Below, one piece after another: positions 41,001 through 52,100 of a DNA stretch of 64,000 bases (positions are counted from its first letter, which is position 1; every line of letters begins with the position of its first letter). The stretch is from Edolisoma coerulescens (lineage: Eukaryota; Chordata; Aves; Passeriformes; Campephagidae). The stretch covers positions 982,729 to 1,046,728 of the forward strand of contig VWZW01002470.1 of the NCBI GenBank assembly GCA_013397115.1, given 5' to 3'. Both the position numbers and the translations under genes were made by a program. A model generated the notes under the pieces. That model was not told the origin of the DNA and did no database searches. It saw only the letters and a program-made list of their open reading frames with translations.

Positions 41001-44000
41001 CTGCCGTGTGAAATCTGTGGTTGCTGTTTAGTGACCCCTTCACGCCGTGCAAGCACATCAGTTGCTGCTTGGTGAGCAGCCTGCAGGGTCTTACAGATCT
41101 CTATTTTTAGGCCGTGCTTTGTAAGTTATTTACATCTTCCACGTGCAGACTTCCAGGTTACTTCAAGGTTTCTGACCTGCAGCAGCTCACAGTACTACTC
41201 AAAGAGAGGTCTGAGTCTGTAATGGTCTCGACAGGCAGCAGAAATCCTGGCTTTGGCCTGCCCAATGTCCACAGTTGTTCCAGCTTTCTAAACTAAGCCA
41301 AGCCTGCAGGTCTGAAGTTGGTGCTCATCTACAGCGTACGAAATGCCTTTTGCCACCCTTCCCTGCCCAGAGCAAGGTTAACTGTAACCCCAATGGAAAT
41401 AGTCTCATCACCGCCCCGTCCAGAACCAACCTGGAGAACTCTTAATCCTGCTCTCACCAAGTTTCAGCAGCACCTTTTTGACTCTGATCGATGTCAGTCA
41501 CGCATGCCAGCGCCTCCGTTTCTCCGTGCACGCTGGTATTGTTTCTGCAGCGTGCTCTTGTTTCCTGTTCCCTGCTGTGGGACTTGTGCTTTCCACAGAC
41601 GGCGACTGCCGCCGTGCCCACGCTCTGACCGAGCAGCACCCCCGGCGCTCAGTGGGTTGGGGAGGCTGTTCCCATGCACACGCTGGGGGCCAGATGCCCC
41701 AGCAGTGTTCCTGCTAAGCCACAGGAAAGGCTTCATCTCCCACATCCTGGGGATGTGCAGAGCACACTCAGTGTCAGCATTTGTTAGCAAGGAGTGTGAA
41801 GGCTTGTTTGCCTGGAAGCACTTCTTTGAAACCGCTTCTTTAAAGGAGGGACACGTATCCCCAGCCTTGTTTCCTTCACCAGTTCAAGCAATCTGCATCC
41901 CTGTGCAGGTGAGCCCCCAAAGGGCAGCCTGCCTGCTGTTCACAAAGCTCATGAGCGTGTGCAAATGGTGTTTGACTCCTGCATCCAATTGAACCTCTTC
42001 TTCTGTGCAGAATGTCTTTAGAAAGAGCTCTGGCCATGTGCAGACTGTTACAAGCGGGATATCTGCACCCCTGTGAACCAAGGCTTGTCTGATGTAAACA
42101 ATTCACATTTCAGAAGCAAAGAGCTTTATTTACGACCAGAAAGGCTGCCCTTGCCCTCCCCTGTCAAGAGTGTTGAAAGCAATCCAGGAATGAACTTTGC
42201 CTTTTGGCCAGTGTTTGGTAGTGAGGGTGAACATCTATATTTTTTTTTCTTTTTTCCCCCCCATACTTATGCAAATACTGTTCTGTTTTGACAGTGGAAC
42301 AGAAATATTCAATCAAAAAGAGGGGTTGGTCACTTTACTTTATAGTACAACTTTACACAGTAGTAAAGTGCAGGGATATTTCAGTGTGAAATGAAGAAAC
42401 AGCTTTGTGGTTTTGGGACACAGAATTGAAGGGCTTGGCAAATTCAGATGGAGCAGTGACATTTTTTGCCTTAGCCTGAGGCAGAAAGCCCGAACCAGTA
42501 GAGGAAAGCAGACCTCAGCTACAGACCCTGCACAGAGGCTGCCAGCCATCTCCTTTAAAGAGATCCTGTGTCCCTGTGTGTCATAAATATCTGCTGACAG
42601 AAAAGTAGTGGCAGAGACTGAAACCTGCAGTGACATTTTTCCAGGAGGGCAGGATTAGGCTTAATTAGCTGCTGGGTTTGGTCCAGGCAGCAGACCCAGG
42701 ATCCCCATATGTGGGAACTGGTGTTTAGGAGCACTCCAGTGTAGAGAAGTGGGATTACTCATTTCTGTGGTGGGCAGAGGAGCCTAGGCTGGTCTGTGAC
42801 AATTTGTCAGAGTAAGTTCATGGTGCAATTAGTCTTAAAAATCCAGTTTTCGGTGTCATGAATTGGAGCAGCTCCATTCATTAAAAAGTCCTGGCTTGCA
42901 ACTGGCTTCCTGCATTGCAGAGGCCACAAGGTGCCCCAGTGTCTCACCCCACCCTCAGTTTTATGGTTAACAAGAATGTCCTTTGGACAAGAGCCATTTT
43001 TGGCACAGAGACTTCAGGAACAGCAAGTCTATCACTTCCTCTGCTGGATTGTTGCAAGGGATACATGATTTTATGTACATATTTGTATGTATATCTATAA
43101 AAACAGATGTACATGTCTCACTTAAGAGGGCCTACATCCTTTAAGTCAGCAGCCTTAGGCCCTGTCTCTACGTTAGGTCAGACATGGAGCACTTCTCCAT
43201 GAGTGTTTCTTAGACTTGTTAATTCCTAGCCAGTAAAGACAATATCAGGGCTAAAGAAAACTCGAAAACAATTGCAATTCCTATGAGAAACAAGAAAGGA
43301 AGAAGGAAAGGCAAGGCTAAATTTCAGCAAACAGATACTGCAGCATGGAGTGGCAGAGGTGTGGGCACAGTCACGTACCTGGGAGGTGAGCTGGGGCAGA
43401 GGGAGGTGTTGGTAGGTGAGGACAGTCCAGGTGTTGTGTTAGGCTGCTCAGCTGCCAGCCTCAGCACGCTATGAACTGTGCCAGCCCCATCTGTTGTGTC
43501 CCAACACTTGCTGTGCTCTCCTTCCTGCAGATGCCTTACCTGCTCCTGAACCCGTCCATGCCAGAGATAAGGCCTCGAATGTACCCTGTGTTTTTTGGAG
43601 AAAGCATTGAGGTCAACCCTGAGCCCGTGCAGGAAATCAGGTACAGATGGGACTGGGTGGGTAGATGGGGATTTCTGTCTTTTCTTCTGGTGCTTCTGCC
43701 AAAAATTAAAATGTGTTTGCAAAGGGGAGTCATGGTTATTTTGATGGAAAGGGAAGGACAGGTGGGAGGGTAATTCCTGAATTAAAGACACTGACAGCAG
43801 CAGAGGCAGAGGGAAGGAGGCAAGAACTGGAGGGAGGCTTTAACAGAAGGCAGCTTTCCTTCCAAGCCCAGCGCAAACCCAAGGCTATGAGAGAAAACCA
43901 TTACCATCTGTGGGCTTGATGGCCTCCACTAAGTAATCTGATGGTCTTCATACTGTTCCCAGATGACTCCTATCTTCGGAAGAAGCAACACCCTTCTAAT

Positions 44001-45665
44001 TGGCACCTGTTTTTGTTCGCTCTTGCCGCAGAGAAACCAACATTAGACAGCCCACAGAGACTGAATGAGCTCCTCCTTGTGAGGAAACGGTCCCTCAAGC
44101 CAGTGATGGAGATGTTCTGCCCTCCTGTGGGGCTGGTGCTGTGGCTGATGGATAAATGTTGGTCTTTGCTCTTCTTTCACTCTTCTGCTGGTGTGGAATG
44201 TACCCTGCAAGCAGCATGGAGCAGTTACACACAGCTTGGGGCAGGGACAGTGGGAGGACTGTAAACCCCCTCAACCTATGCAAACGTCTCTCTGGAAATG
44301 CACCCCAGTAAATCTCTGCTGGCTGAGGAACTGCCAGCGGGCATGTTTTTGTGGTGATTACATCGGAGTCTTGTTTTATGTGTGCTGAATGACTTGCTTA
44401 CACCCTAGCTGTGCAAAATACATTACAGCAGCTCAGATTACACGCGGTGCACAATCAGTCAGCCCCCCTCTGGGTGGAGGTAATGACAAGCACACACCCA
44501 GCTTTTAATCTTTTTTACGTGGAGCTGCACATTCCTTGGCTGCTGATTGCTGGAGGAGCGTTTGGGGAGCGGGGAAAACCAGTGGAAGTCCTGCTGTTCC
44601 CTGTGGCTGGGGATTCTAGGAAAAGCCCTTTATGTGGCCTGGTGTCTGCACATCCTTTCTGGATGACTGCAGAAAAAAGGCAGGGCAGTCACATCCTACC
44701 TTTTGTGGTTCTTCACCTGTTGGCAGTTCAGGTGGCCAGTTTCTCTGAGACCAGTGGCTTGGGTGTTGGGCAGCCATAGCCCACAATATCCCTTTGCTTT
44801 ACCTGCTCTTTCAGCATTGCTTGGATTTTCTGTAGGCTCCAACAAGCAACTTCACCCCTCATCTCCCAGCACTCAGATTTTAGCTGGTTTGGGCATTTTT
44901 TTGCGATGATGGCTAGGTGGTATAAAGAAAAAAGAGAAACAGCCTTGACAGCTCAACAAGTCCATTGCAGGGTGTTTGTCTGCCTCCAGTGTAGCTGTCA
45001 GGGCTGAGCTGAGGCCCCAGTGGGACACATGGAGAAAACCAGAGGAAGAAGAGCATTGCTTGGAGCCTGTGCAACGAGGTGTTTTCTGCCCTGGTATGAT
45101 CACATTGCAGAAATGCTGAGATGGATTCACAGCAAGGTGGGGTTCCAACAAGATTCCCCAGCAGGACAGAGTCCTCTTAGCTTTGGGTTGTAGAGTTGGC
45201 ATCTGCCCCAGTGTCTGTGCAGTAAGAGGTGGTAAATGCTGCCAGCTTCGAAGGGTTAGAGAAGAGTCCCTGCCTGTCTCACCTCCTTTGCTGCCTGGGC
45301 TGTGCTCCTGACTCCTTGCTGTCCTCTGTAGGTGCAATTCCGAGGTGAAGTACGACTCGGAGAAGCACTATCGGGATGACATCTTCTACGGCCCCATCCC
45401 CACCGTCACCACCTACAGCGAGACCATCATCGCTGCTCCCAATTGCACCTGGCGGAACTACAAGTCCCAGCTGATCTTCGAGCCCCGCCAGAAGCCGGTG
45501 AGGTTTCAGAGCACGACCATCATTTTTCCTAAGCGTGCCAAGAACATTTACCGGACCACCCTCAACTACAGCTTGGGTTGTGCCAAGCGCTGGTTTGCTT
45601 CCAGCGTGCAGCTGGAACTCTGCGAGGAAACCAACCCGTGCGTCATGTACGGCGAGACCCTCTGA
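34642..45665 (+). CDS. RFLNA: Refilin A (RFLNA/FAM101A), complete three-exon coding region
   Basis: Joining 34642-34851, 43531-43640 and 45332-45665 gives 654 nt, 217 residues plus stop; human refilin A is about 216. The family binds filamins A and B and organises actin bundles, including perinuclear ones, with roles in the mesenchymal and cartilage lineage. Visible landmarks: N-terminus MVGHLQLQGM; a DSPDSGLPPS stretch at residues 24-33 that fits the DSG-type destruction motif described for refilins; a low-complexity Gly/Pro/Ala linker at 43-65; and the conserved C-terminal domain from about residue 83 (RPRMYPVFFGES, AAPNCTWRNY, STTIIFPK, RWFASSVQLELC). All introns have GT..AG ends and the phases agree (0 after exon 1, 2 after exon 2). 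The start at 34642 has G at -3 and G at +4. RFLNB, the paralogue, is less likely because the ends and the CTWRNYKSQL region read as RFLNA. NCOR2 lying convergently downstream agrees with RFLNA synteny. Confidence 0.95.
34852..43530 (+). other. RFLNA: RFLNA intron 1
   Basis: This 8.7-kb intron starts inside the CpG island and turns AT-richer after about 35.6 kb. I see a short GGT run at 35746-35760, AT-rich blocks with homeobox-type TAAT cores near 36.9-37.2 and 39.4-39.6 kb, and a SOX/TCF-like cluster at 37588-37607. No additional exon with refilin similarity is visible, and the small ORFs inside have no recognisable family. Confidence 0.9.
35746..35760 (+). repeat. Short (GGT)n in RFLNA intron 1
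   Basis: CGGTGGTGGTGGTGGAGG contains about five uninterrupted triplets. Confidence 0.7.
43531..43640 (+). CDS. RFLNA: RFLNA coding exon 2
   Basis: The acceptor is a pyrimidine-rich tract ending in CTTCCTGCAG at 43530 and the donor is GTACAG at 43641. The 110 nt encode residues 71-106 and the first two bases of codon 107. The first codon of the exon is itself ATG (Met71). The second half, RPRMYPVFFGESIEVNPEP, is strongly refilin-like; the first dozen residues are not conserved in a way I can judge. Confidence 0.93.
43641..45331 (+). other. RFLNA: RFLNA intron 2
   Basis: This 1.7-kb intron has a GTACAG donor and a CTGTAG acceptor. It contains no repeat or coding signal that I can recognise. 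Confidence 0.9.
45332..45665 (+). CDS. RFLNA: RFLNA coding exon 3 (terminal)
   Basis: The acceptor is CCTCTGTAG ending at 45331. The first base completes Arg107, followed by CNSEVKY, and the exon runs to a TGA at 45663-45665. It encodes residues 107-217, most of the conserved filamin-binding region, including YSETIIAAPNCTWRNY, FEPRQKPVRF and the final GETL. The third codon positions are mostly G or C, and CpG is frequent from about 45340 to 45830, in contrast to the AT-richer introns beside it. Confidence 0.95.
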
Positions 45666-45892
45666 TCCGCCCCGCCGCTGGCACCCGCGCGACCCCGGGA
45701 GGCCGCGGCCTTCGCCGGCGCTCTGCCTGGGCCTTGCTTGATGGCAACTCAATATTCATGGCCGGAGAACGCAACGCCCTCGTCTCGGGCGAGGCTGAAC
45801 TGGCTGGGAGCAGGCTTGCAGGGCACAGGATGGTTTTGATCAGCGAGAGGCTGGCTTGTATTTTGCAACGTTCCTGACATTCATGGTCTGGA

Positions 45893-45908
45893 TTTTTTTT
45901 TTTTTTTT
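45893..45908 (+). repeat. T16 tract in RFLNA 3' UTR
   Basis: Sixteen T are followed by a C run, about 230 bp after the stop codon. In the mRNA this is a U16 tract. Confidence 0.85.
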
Positions 45909-47265
45909 CCCCCGAGCATATCTATTTTTGGCTTGTGTTTAGATGAAATCAAGATGACAGAGGACCGTGTTACCCATAGCAGAATGATGCCTTATGAGCT
46001 CTGTAGGTCTCGTCTAGCACATAGGTGAGAGTCACTGTAAGCTTCAGAGCTATTTTGGTCTCTGCAAAGGGAAGACCAACTGCAGAGTCAGCGTCTGGTC
46101 GGCCCAGCACACGCCAGGCCAGATCTCTTTTAGAGCTGAAATGCAGAGGAGGTGGTTATTTGTATCAGTACATCACAGCTTGCTCCAACAGCTCATCCAA
46201 GTGAGAGCTGCCCTATTACAGCACCACAGTCGCCCCACTTCCTGAGAGGAGTGGAGACTGTCACCCCTTGAAAAAGAGGATTTAAACAGGTTCCCCCAGC
46301 TCTTGCTAGCAGCTGGATGTTTGTGTACCATAGCAAGGCACAGCACAACCAGGAGATGGGAGAAGGGCCTGCCCCAATGCACAAGACACATCTTCTGTGA
46401 GCCCAGCCAGGAGTAAGCAGGGGAGATTGAGGAAAATGAACAGCTGAAGGGCTAGTTTCTAAAAGTGACTGAGAGATTTAGGAGCCCAGTGCCCTTTTAT
46501 CAAAAGTGTTGTCAGACCAAGTGTGCCATGCTGTTCGCTGCCCCTAACACCCAATTTAAGGGACCTGTACGTGCTTGCAGCCCTTCTGAGTTTCAGGGTG
46601 TGGCTGTATTGCAGAGAGGAGCCAGGGCAGGGTTAACTCACCCTCTCAATAGTTTCCATATTTGTGGCATGGGCAGCTTTGCTGTCTGTAGAGGAGCAGC
46701 CAAACTTCCTCAGTGTAGAGCTTGAAGGATTGAAGAGCCCAAATCCATCCAGGTTTTCCTTAATCAGCCAGGCTGTAGCACTAAAAACAGGTACTTCACA
46801 AAGAGCTGAGCTGTCTCTGCAAAAGGACCAAGAAACAGTGAGCAGGAGTCAGTGCAGCCATCCTGAGGTAAACCATTCCCCCCTCATGAATCCCATCTCC
46901 TGGTGTATCTTCACTTTGGTATCTTGCTGAAAGTCTGCAAGAGCCTGGATTCCCACAAACATAAAAGTTTTGAAAATAGCACGGAATTGTCTCCAAAAAT
47001 CTTACCAAGAATTCTTGCATGCTGCTCAGACTTAGAAATAACCACACAGCTCCGGAAATTAATTTCCAGCTTTCTCTCTTCTAAACTTTCCATTTTGTTC
47101 CTGACTTGCTGTGAGTCTGATGGAGTTATTTCAGAGCACAGCTGAGCAGCCAAGTCAGAAAGCCTATTAACAATGTCAACAAGACGTAGCTGATTGCCCA
47201 GAACAGTTGACGCACAAACCCACAGAGATTAAAAAAAAAAAAAATCTGAAAAAGTTGAAAAAAGA

Positions 47266-47271
47266 AATAAA
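47266..47271 (+). terminator. RFLNA: Candidate proximal RFLNA poly(A) signal AATAAA
   Basis: An AATAAA lies 1.6 kb after the stop codon. It follows an A14 run at 47231-47244 in an A-rich stretch, so it could be a chance match, but a G/T-containing stretch (GCTGTTGGTAAATGTG) lies about 50 bp downstream. Confidence 0.35.
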
Positions 47272-50200
47272 ATTAGTGACATGTAGAGATACTTTTTCCA
47301 TCAGTTTCAAAAAGCTGTTGGTAAATGTGACCAGAACTGTGACCTTTATGAAACAGAGTTCTCTTGTTTAAAATGTAGCACAGTTTTTCCACCAGAGGTA
47401 AATATAAAGTCTTTAAATACAAACTTAAATCCTGACAGCTGAAGCATCATTAGTGCTGAAAGATGTGTGTTATGGCAGTGCTGAACTCTGCCTCTCTACT
47501 GGGAGCTAGGGCTTGGTAGGGAGAAACCTCTCAAAGGATTTCCAAGGCTTCCACCTACTGTTGAATTCTTTACAGCAACACAAACAAAGATTATATTTGT
47601 TATTGGTCAGATTCTGCTGTCACTGCCTGTCAGCATCAAAGCCTGGAAAAGCAGCATCTGCCTCCAAAGGGATTATTGTGCCTGAAGCAACCCTTCTCCC
47701 CAGGGCTCCAACAAACAGGAGTGCTGTGGAGCTGGCCTTAGGCAGCAGGGAGTTGGTGCTTGGATGAACGTGGTCCCAGTGCAGTGAGCTTGGGGATGCA
47801 CTTACTGCTAGTTCATCTTGAGGCCTGTCCTGTTGGCCACGTGCTGCTGAGTGAGCCTTGGGAGCAGGGGAAATACCCCTCTGCCTTCCTGGGGACACGT
47901 GAAGGCTCTGGAGGGCTCATTCCACACATCCCTGAGAGTCTGTGCAAAGGGGCAGGTTTCCAAGCTGGCAGCAGCATAATCCAGGTCCAAAAGCAAGGCC
48001 AGTACTCCCACCCAGGAGATCTCTGCACGATGACAGATTGGACTGCAGGCACCTCCACTGAGCAAGCACGGAGACAGGCTGACCTCAGAGCCGAGGGGAT
48101 GCCAGACTCTCCCTCTTCTGACCATACATCAGGCTTTGCTCCTTGTAACAGCTGGATTATTCCCCTGCTTCGAGCACAAAGCTGCAGTTCTTGATCATTC
48201 TGGTCTTTGAGCAGGACAGGTTTTCCCCCAAAAAATCCCTTTCGTCGTGGCTGGCTGCAGGCTTCTGCCCACTGTGTCCACTGTTAGTTCTGTTTCCTAA
48301 ATATCAGCTGCAACAGTAAAAAAGAATTCAAGGCAAGCCAAAAAAACCTAGTGTGAAAATACAAGTCCAGCAGAGAGACTGAACCTCAACCTGGACTTTT
48401 CACCACACAGGACAGGGGCTGCTGAGGCAGAGTCTCTCAGGTGGATGTGACCCCCGGGAGGGTGCAGTGAAGGGCTGCATCCTTGGTACTGGAGGGTCCC
48501 ACACGCCCAGCCCAGGCCTCTTTGAAGCTTCATGCTTTGTTTTCTCTGCAAATACACTAGAAGTGACCTAACATGCTCCTGGCTCCTTTGAGTTTAAGCA
48601 GCTTTTCTGGTCTTGCCATGTTAGGGAAAAAAAAAAGAGAGAAAGCAGCTTGGGTTTCTAGGCCGCTGAACACATTTTGAGCTGTGTAGCCACCGTGGCT
48701 ATGGCGGGACTACCACCCTGGACCACATCCAAACTGGGACATTGCCAGGTGCCTGAGATCTGGAGAAATTTTTGAAAAATCCCTTCTTACATGGTGTGTC
48801 CCATGTGCCCATCACAAGCTGCTTTTCTTCTCAGCAAAAGCTGGTGTTGGAAAGGGACTTTGTTTTTCCTGAGGTCAGGGAAACCACAGAGGGTCAAGCC
48901 TTCACCCTTGCCTGGGCACAGATCCCAACCTTCCTGCTCACTCTGTCCCTGCTGCTCCCATCCCTGTGGCTGGGTTAGGCAGTGGTAGAAAAGCCAAAAT
49001 TCATCTTACTCATGACTAGGAAAATGGATGACTTTTTTTGTTTTGCTTAAACACCAGAAACTGAGTTGTGTTTCTGTGTTGCCAATGAAGAATCACTCTG
49101 GGCATCCAAGAAGTGCCTTGTGCCATACCTGTAGTGTGTTTGTGCATCTAAAAGGAACGACTGGTCCCACTAGGGAGGTGCTTTTCTTTTAAATGGAGTG
49201 TTATTGATCTCAACCAACAGATCTTTGTTCTGTATGTTTTCTCAGAGATACAAATGATAAATTTAGACTATGGAAAGGTGAGTTTCCTTGAACAGCTGGG
49301 ACTGTGGCTAAACTACTTCTCCCCAGGATCCTGATGTGCATGTTGTCCACAGCCCTGCAAGCCTGATGGGTAAAGTCAGACACTGCCTTTATCTTTTTTG
49401 ATGGGGGGAAGATTGGTTTTTTTAATATGGAAAGTTCCCATCGCAGAGGTGGGGGGGTCTCTCTCCCCTTCATCCCTATGATTCTTTTGCCTCGGAATGC
49501 AACAGAGCATGCTCGTGTCTGGTCTGCCTGCATTGCTGTCATTGCATTTGGGGCCAAAAAGATGAATCCCTAACCAAATACTGAACTTTCAGAAGCTGTG
49601 GAATATGTTGCACAAACCACAGAGAAACTTTGACCAAAAGTTTACTGCTTGTCTTTATTTTTTGCCTTTTTCTTTTTTTTTTTTTTCTTCCTAAGCCAGC
49701 TCTGCTTTTCTTAATGTGAAATACAGACAGATTTGCACCCTGGGTGCACACCTTCTGGGACTGATGAAATGGTGTTTGGGTGTTGATAGCAGTGTTTGAG
49801 TGAGCTGCTGGTCAGAGAAGTGAATGCTGTTTACTATTTATGTTGAGTGTGTCTTAAAAAAAATGGGAAAGGTCACCAGAAGGCTGATGAGCAAAAGACT
49901 TTGTAGAGCAAACTGAAGACTAAAGACTGCGTGAGTCTGATCTAGAGGTGAATGGTTCTGTGTGTGAGCACTGTGAGCTAGGATATTTAGCCATTGTAGT
50001 TTTAACCTGCCTCTTTTCCTGTAGGAAAAGGCATCTTTGCCTTTTCTAGAGCTGAAACAAAATCAGATCCATCCTCTGTCACAGTCATTCAGTCCCACTG
50101 AAGTCTGTGAGCATCAGCATTCCCCAGGCTCACAAGGTACTTTGTGTGTGGATCAATCAAACATGCACAGACCTGTGCCTCTGTGGAGGTGGGGGGATGC

Positions 50201-50688
50201 TTTATAGGGGATGATGGATCTTCTTGTGGGATATTCTGATTTCTATTGCCAGATAAAAGTCTGCTCCTTGAGGATCACCTGATCACTCACAAATTGATCT
50301 GTTCTGAACATCTCCCCTAAAGCTCCATAACCATTGGATTTTATAAGTCTTGGGAGGCACTAATTCTTTTTCAGATACTGTAATGGCCATCAAAATGAGC
50401 AAAGTATCCTACCATGTGAATTGTGACCTGAGGATGGGGTTGAAAGGTGTCTGAAGGTTAGAGAAGGAAGAAGAGAACTTACAAGTGGTGGAAATGCATA
50501 AGGATGTGTCATATTTTTATTTTTGTAAGTCTGATTCTCTAAGTGCTTGTAAAGTACTTTACTGTTGTATATGTGGTGATGCAGTAGCTCACAATATCCT
50601 TTTATTTTTGTATATTCCTTCCTCCACCATAATCCCTTTCTGTTCAACTCATAGAGAGTAATTTAAGAAGACAAAATTTATATATCGT

Positions 50689-50694
50689 AATAAA
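50689..50694 (+). terminator. RFLNA: Candidate distal RFLNA poly(A) signal AATAAA
   Basis: The signal reads CGTAATAAAATGC. TGTA motifs of the CFIm type occur upstream (near 50565 and 50610), along with ATTTTTATTTTTG near 50512, and a TGATGTATG element sits about 20 bp downstream. The context is better than at 47266, but it implies a 5-kb 3' UTR. Confidence 0.45.
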
Positions 50695-51550
50695 ATGCTC
50701 AAACCCTCATGCTGATGTATGCAGAGTTTCCTTTCTCTTCCTTATCCCTTTACTTGGTGCCTAATGCCCCTTTCCCATCCAGGGGGAACGTTTCTAGTGT
50801 GTCCATCCCTTCCTGTGGATTTCAGCCCCGCTCCCTGTGGATGGGTGGCTGTGGCACAGTCAGTCAGTGCTGTCATGTGCAAACCCTGCTCTGCCTCGTG
50901 TGCCCAGGGAAAGCTGAAAAGCTGAGGAGGAACTCTCAAAGGCAGCTTTACCTTTCAGGATTTCCCTGCTTGGCAGTTTGACCATTTCTTCCCTCTCAAT
51001 TTCCCTCTTCTGCTTCATCTTGTTCTACTCAGCTATGAAGCCTTGGTGTTCGATCTAGACAATTCCTCTCCCAGCTTTTCCATAGCCCTCAAGGGCAGGA
51101 AGAACCAACACAACGCTTACTTCCTATCCAGGTATCCACATCCTAGTGCAGCATTGGGATCCCTCCTGTGTCCCGGCTTCCCGAATCACGACACTGGATG
51201 AGCTGAAACCCTGGGGCTGAAACCCTGCCTGGCCATGAAGTGCATTTTAGAGCCATTGCTGTAAATGCCTCAGGCTCACCAGCCAGCCATTAGTAGAGCA
51301 CTCCTTTGTCTTCCAAGACCCAAGATGTCTGCAGGGAGAGTCTGACACTAATCCTTATGGAAAAATCATTGGATTTATAGGGATGAAGTCAATAGGCTTG
51401 GATGAAAACGGCTGTAAAGCTCTAAGGAATGGAAAGGAGAAGCAGAGCCGTGTTATGCAAGAAGCTTGCTTCAGCTGCAGGGTAAGTGCCCGTGTCCTCA
51501 TCCCAAGCTTTTTGACACAAATCATGGCTGAACTGCTCCTAGGATGAAGG
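50695..51550. other. Intergenic between RFLNA and the Gypsy fragment
   Basis: No gene recognised. A 14-bp unit GCTGAAACCCTGGG is duplicated at 51202-51229 with two mismatches. I could not extend the retrotransposon similarity upstream into this stretch. Confidence 0.55.
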
Positions 51551-52100
51551 ATGGGAGACAAGCTCGTGGCTAAGAACCTGAGGAAACACAACAACATGGA
51601 GAAGGCAGGGGTTGTGCAGGCTGGGCGAGTTCACTGGCTGACACCCAAATGCCAGATGAAGGACATGTGCATCCACTCCTGCTATTTAAATAAAACCATA
51701 AAATGTGAGTGCTGTCCAATGAAGATTCCTGAGGTGGCAGCTAAATCCTCAGCAGCAAAAGCAGTATTAGATGCAGGATATGTGTTTTGGCAAGTGTGCT
51801 CAGATGAGCTAACCCCTAAGCTAGTGGCTTTTACTGTGCTAGTTGGATGTTGTAAATTTAAGCAGATGATGCTTGGTATTAGTTTTGCTCCTGGGATATT
51901 TCAGAGAGTAATTGCACATATCTCTGAGGGATTACAAGGTGCTGAAGTTATAATGGATGGACTTTGAATTTAAACTAGATGCCTTTAGGAACAGAAGGAA
52001 AGATTTAGGCTGGTTTTACAGACAGCAAGAATGCTGACTATAAAATGCCAAAAGCCTCACCTAAAAGAATTTGCTGATTATGGGCAGCTACAAATTAAAT
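51551..52100 (+). mobile_element. Degenerate Ty3/Gypsy retrotransposon reverse-transcriptase fragment
   Basis: An open frame of 138 codons (51551-51967) aligns by eye with the N-terminal half of a Ty3/Gypsy reverse transcriptase. Markers in order: MEKAGVVQ (residues 16-23); LNKTIK then PMKIPEVAA (47-64); motif A as VLDAGYVFWQ (72-81), with its Asp kept; LGISFAPGIFQR (108-119); and motif C as VIMDGL (133-138), where the second catalytic Asp has become Gly. A few residues expected between the blocks are missing. After the stop, a further short match (KCQ..HLKE) lies near 52045-52070. No LTRs, protease, RNase H or integrase are visible, so this is a dead fragment. An exapted gene cannot be excluded, but the lost catalytic residue and small deletions argue for decay. 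Confidence 0.72.

Larger units (their letters stand above)
45666..50694 (+). other. RFLNA: RFLNA 3' UTR and downstream transcribed region (end uncertain)
   Basis: No coding sequence follows the RFLNA stop. The first 150 bp remain CpG-rich, then a T16 run lies at 45893-45908. The UTR ends either near 47.3 kb or near 50.7 kb, depending on which of the two poly(A) signals is used. The last 250 bp before 50694 have typical 3' UTR texture, with U-rich stretches and several TGTA motifs. Confidence 0.5.
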
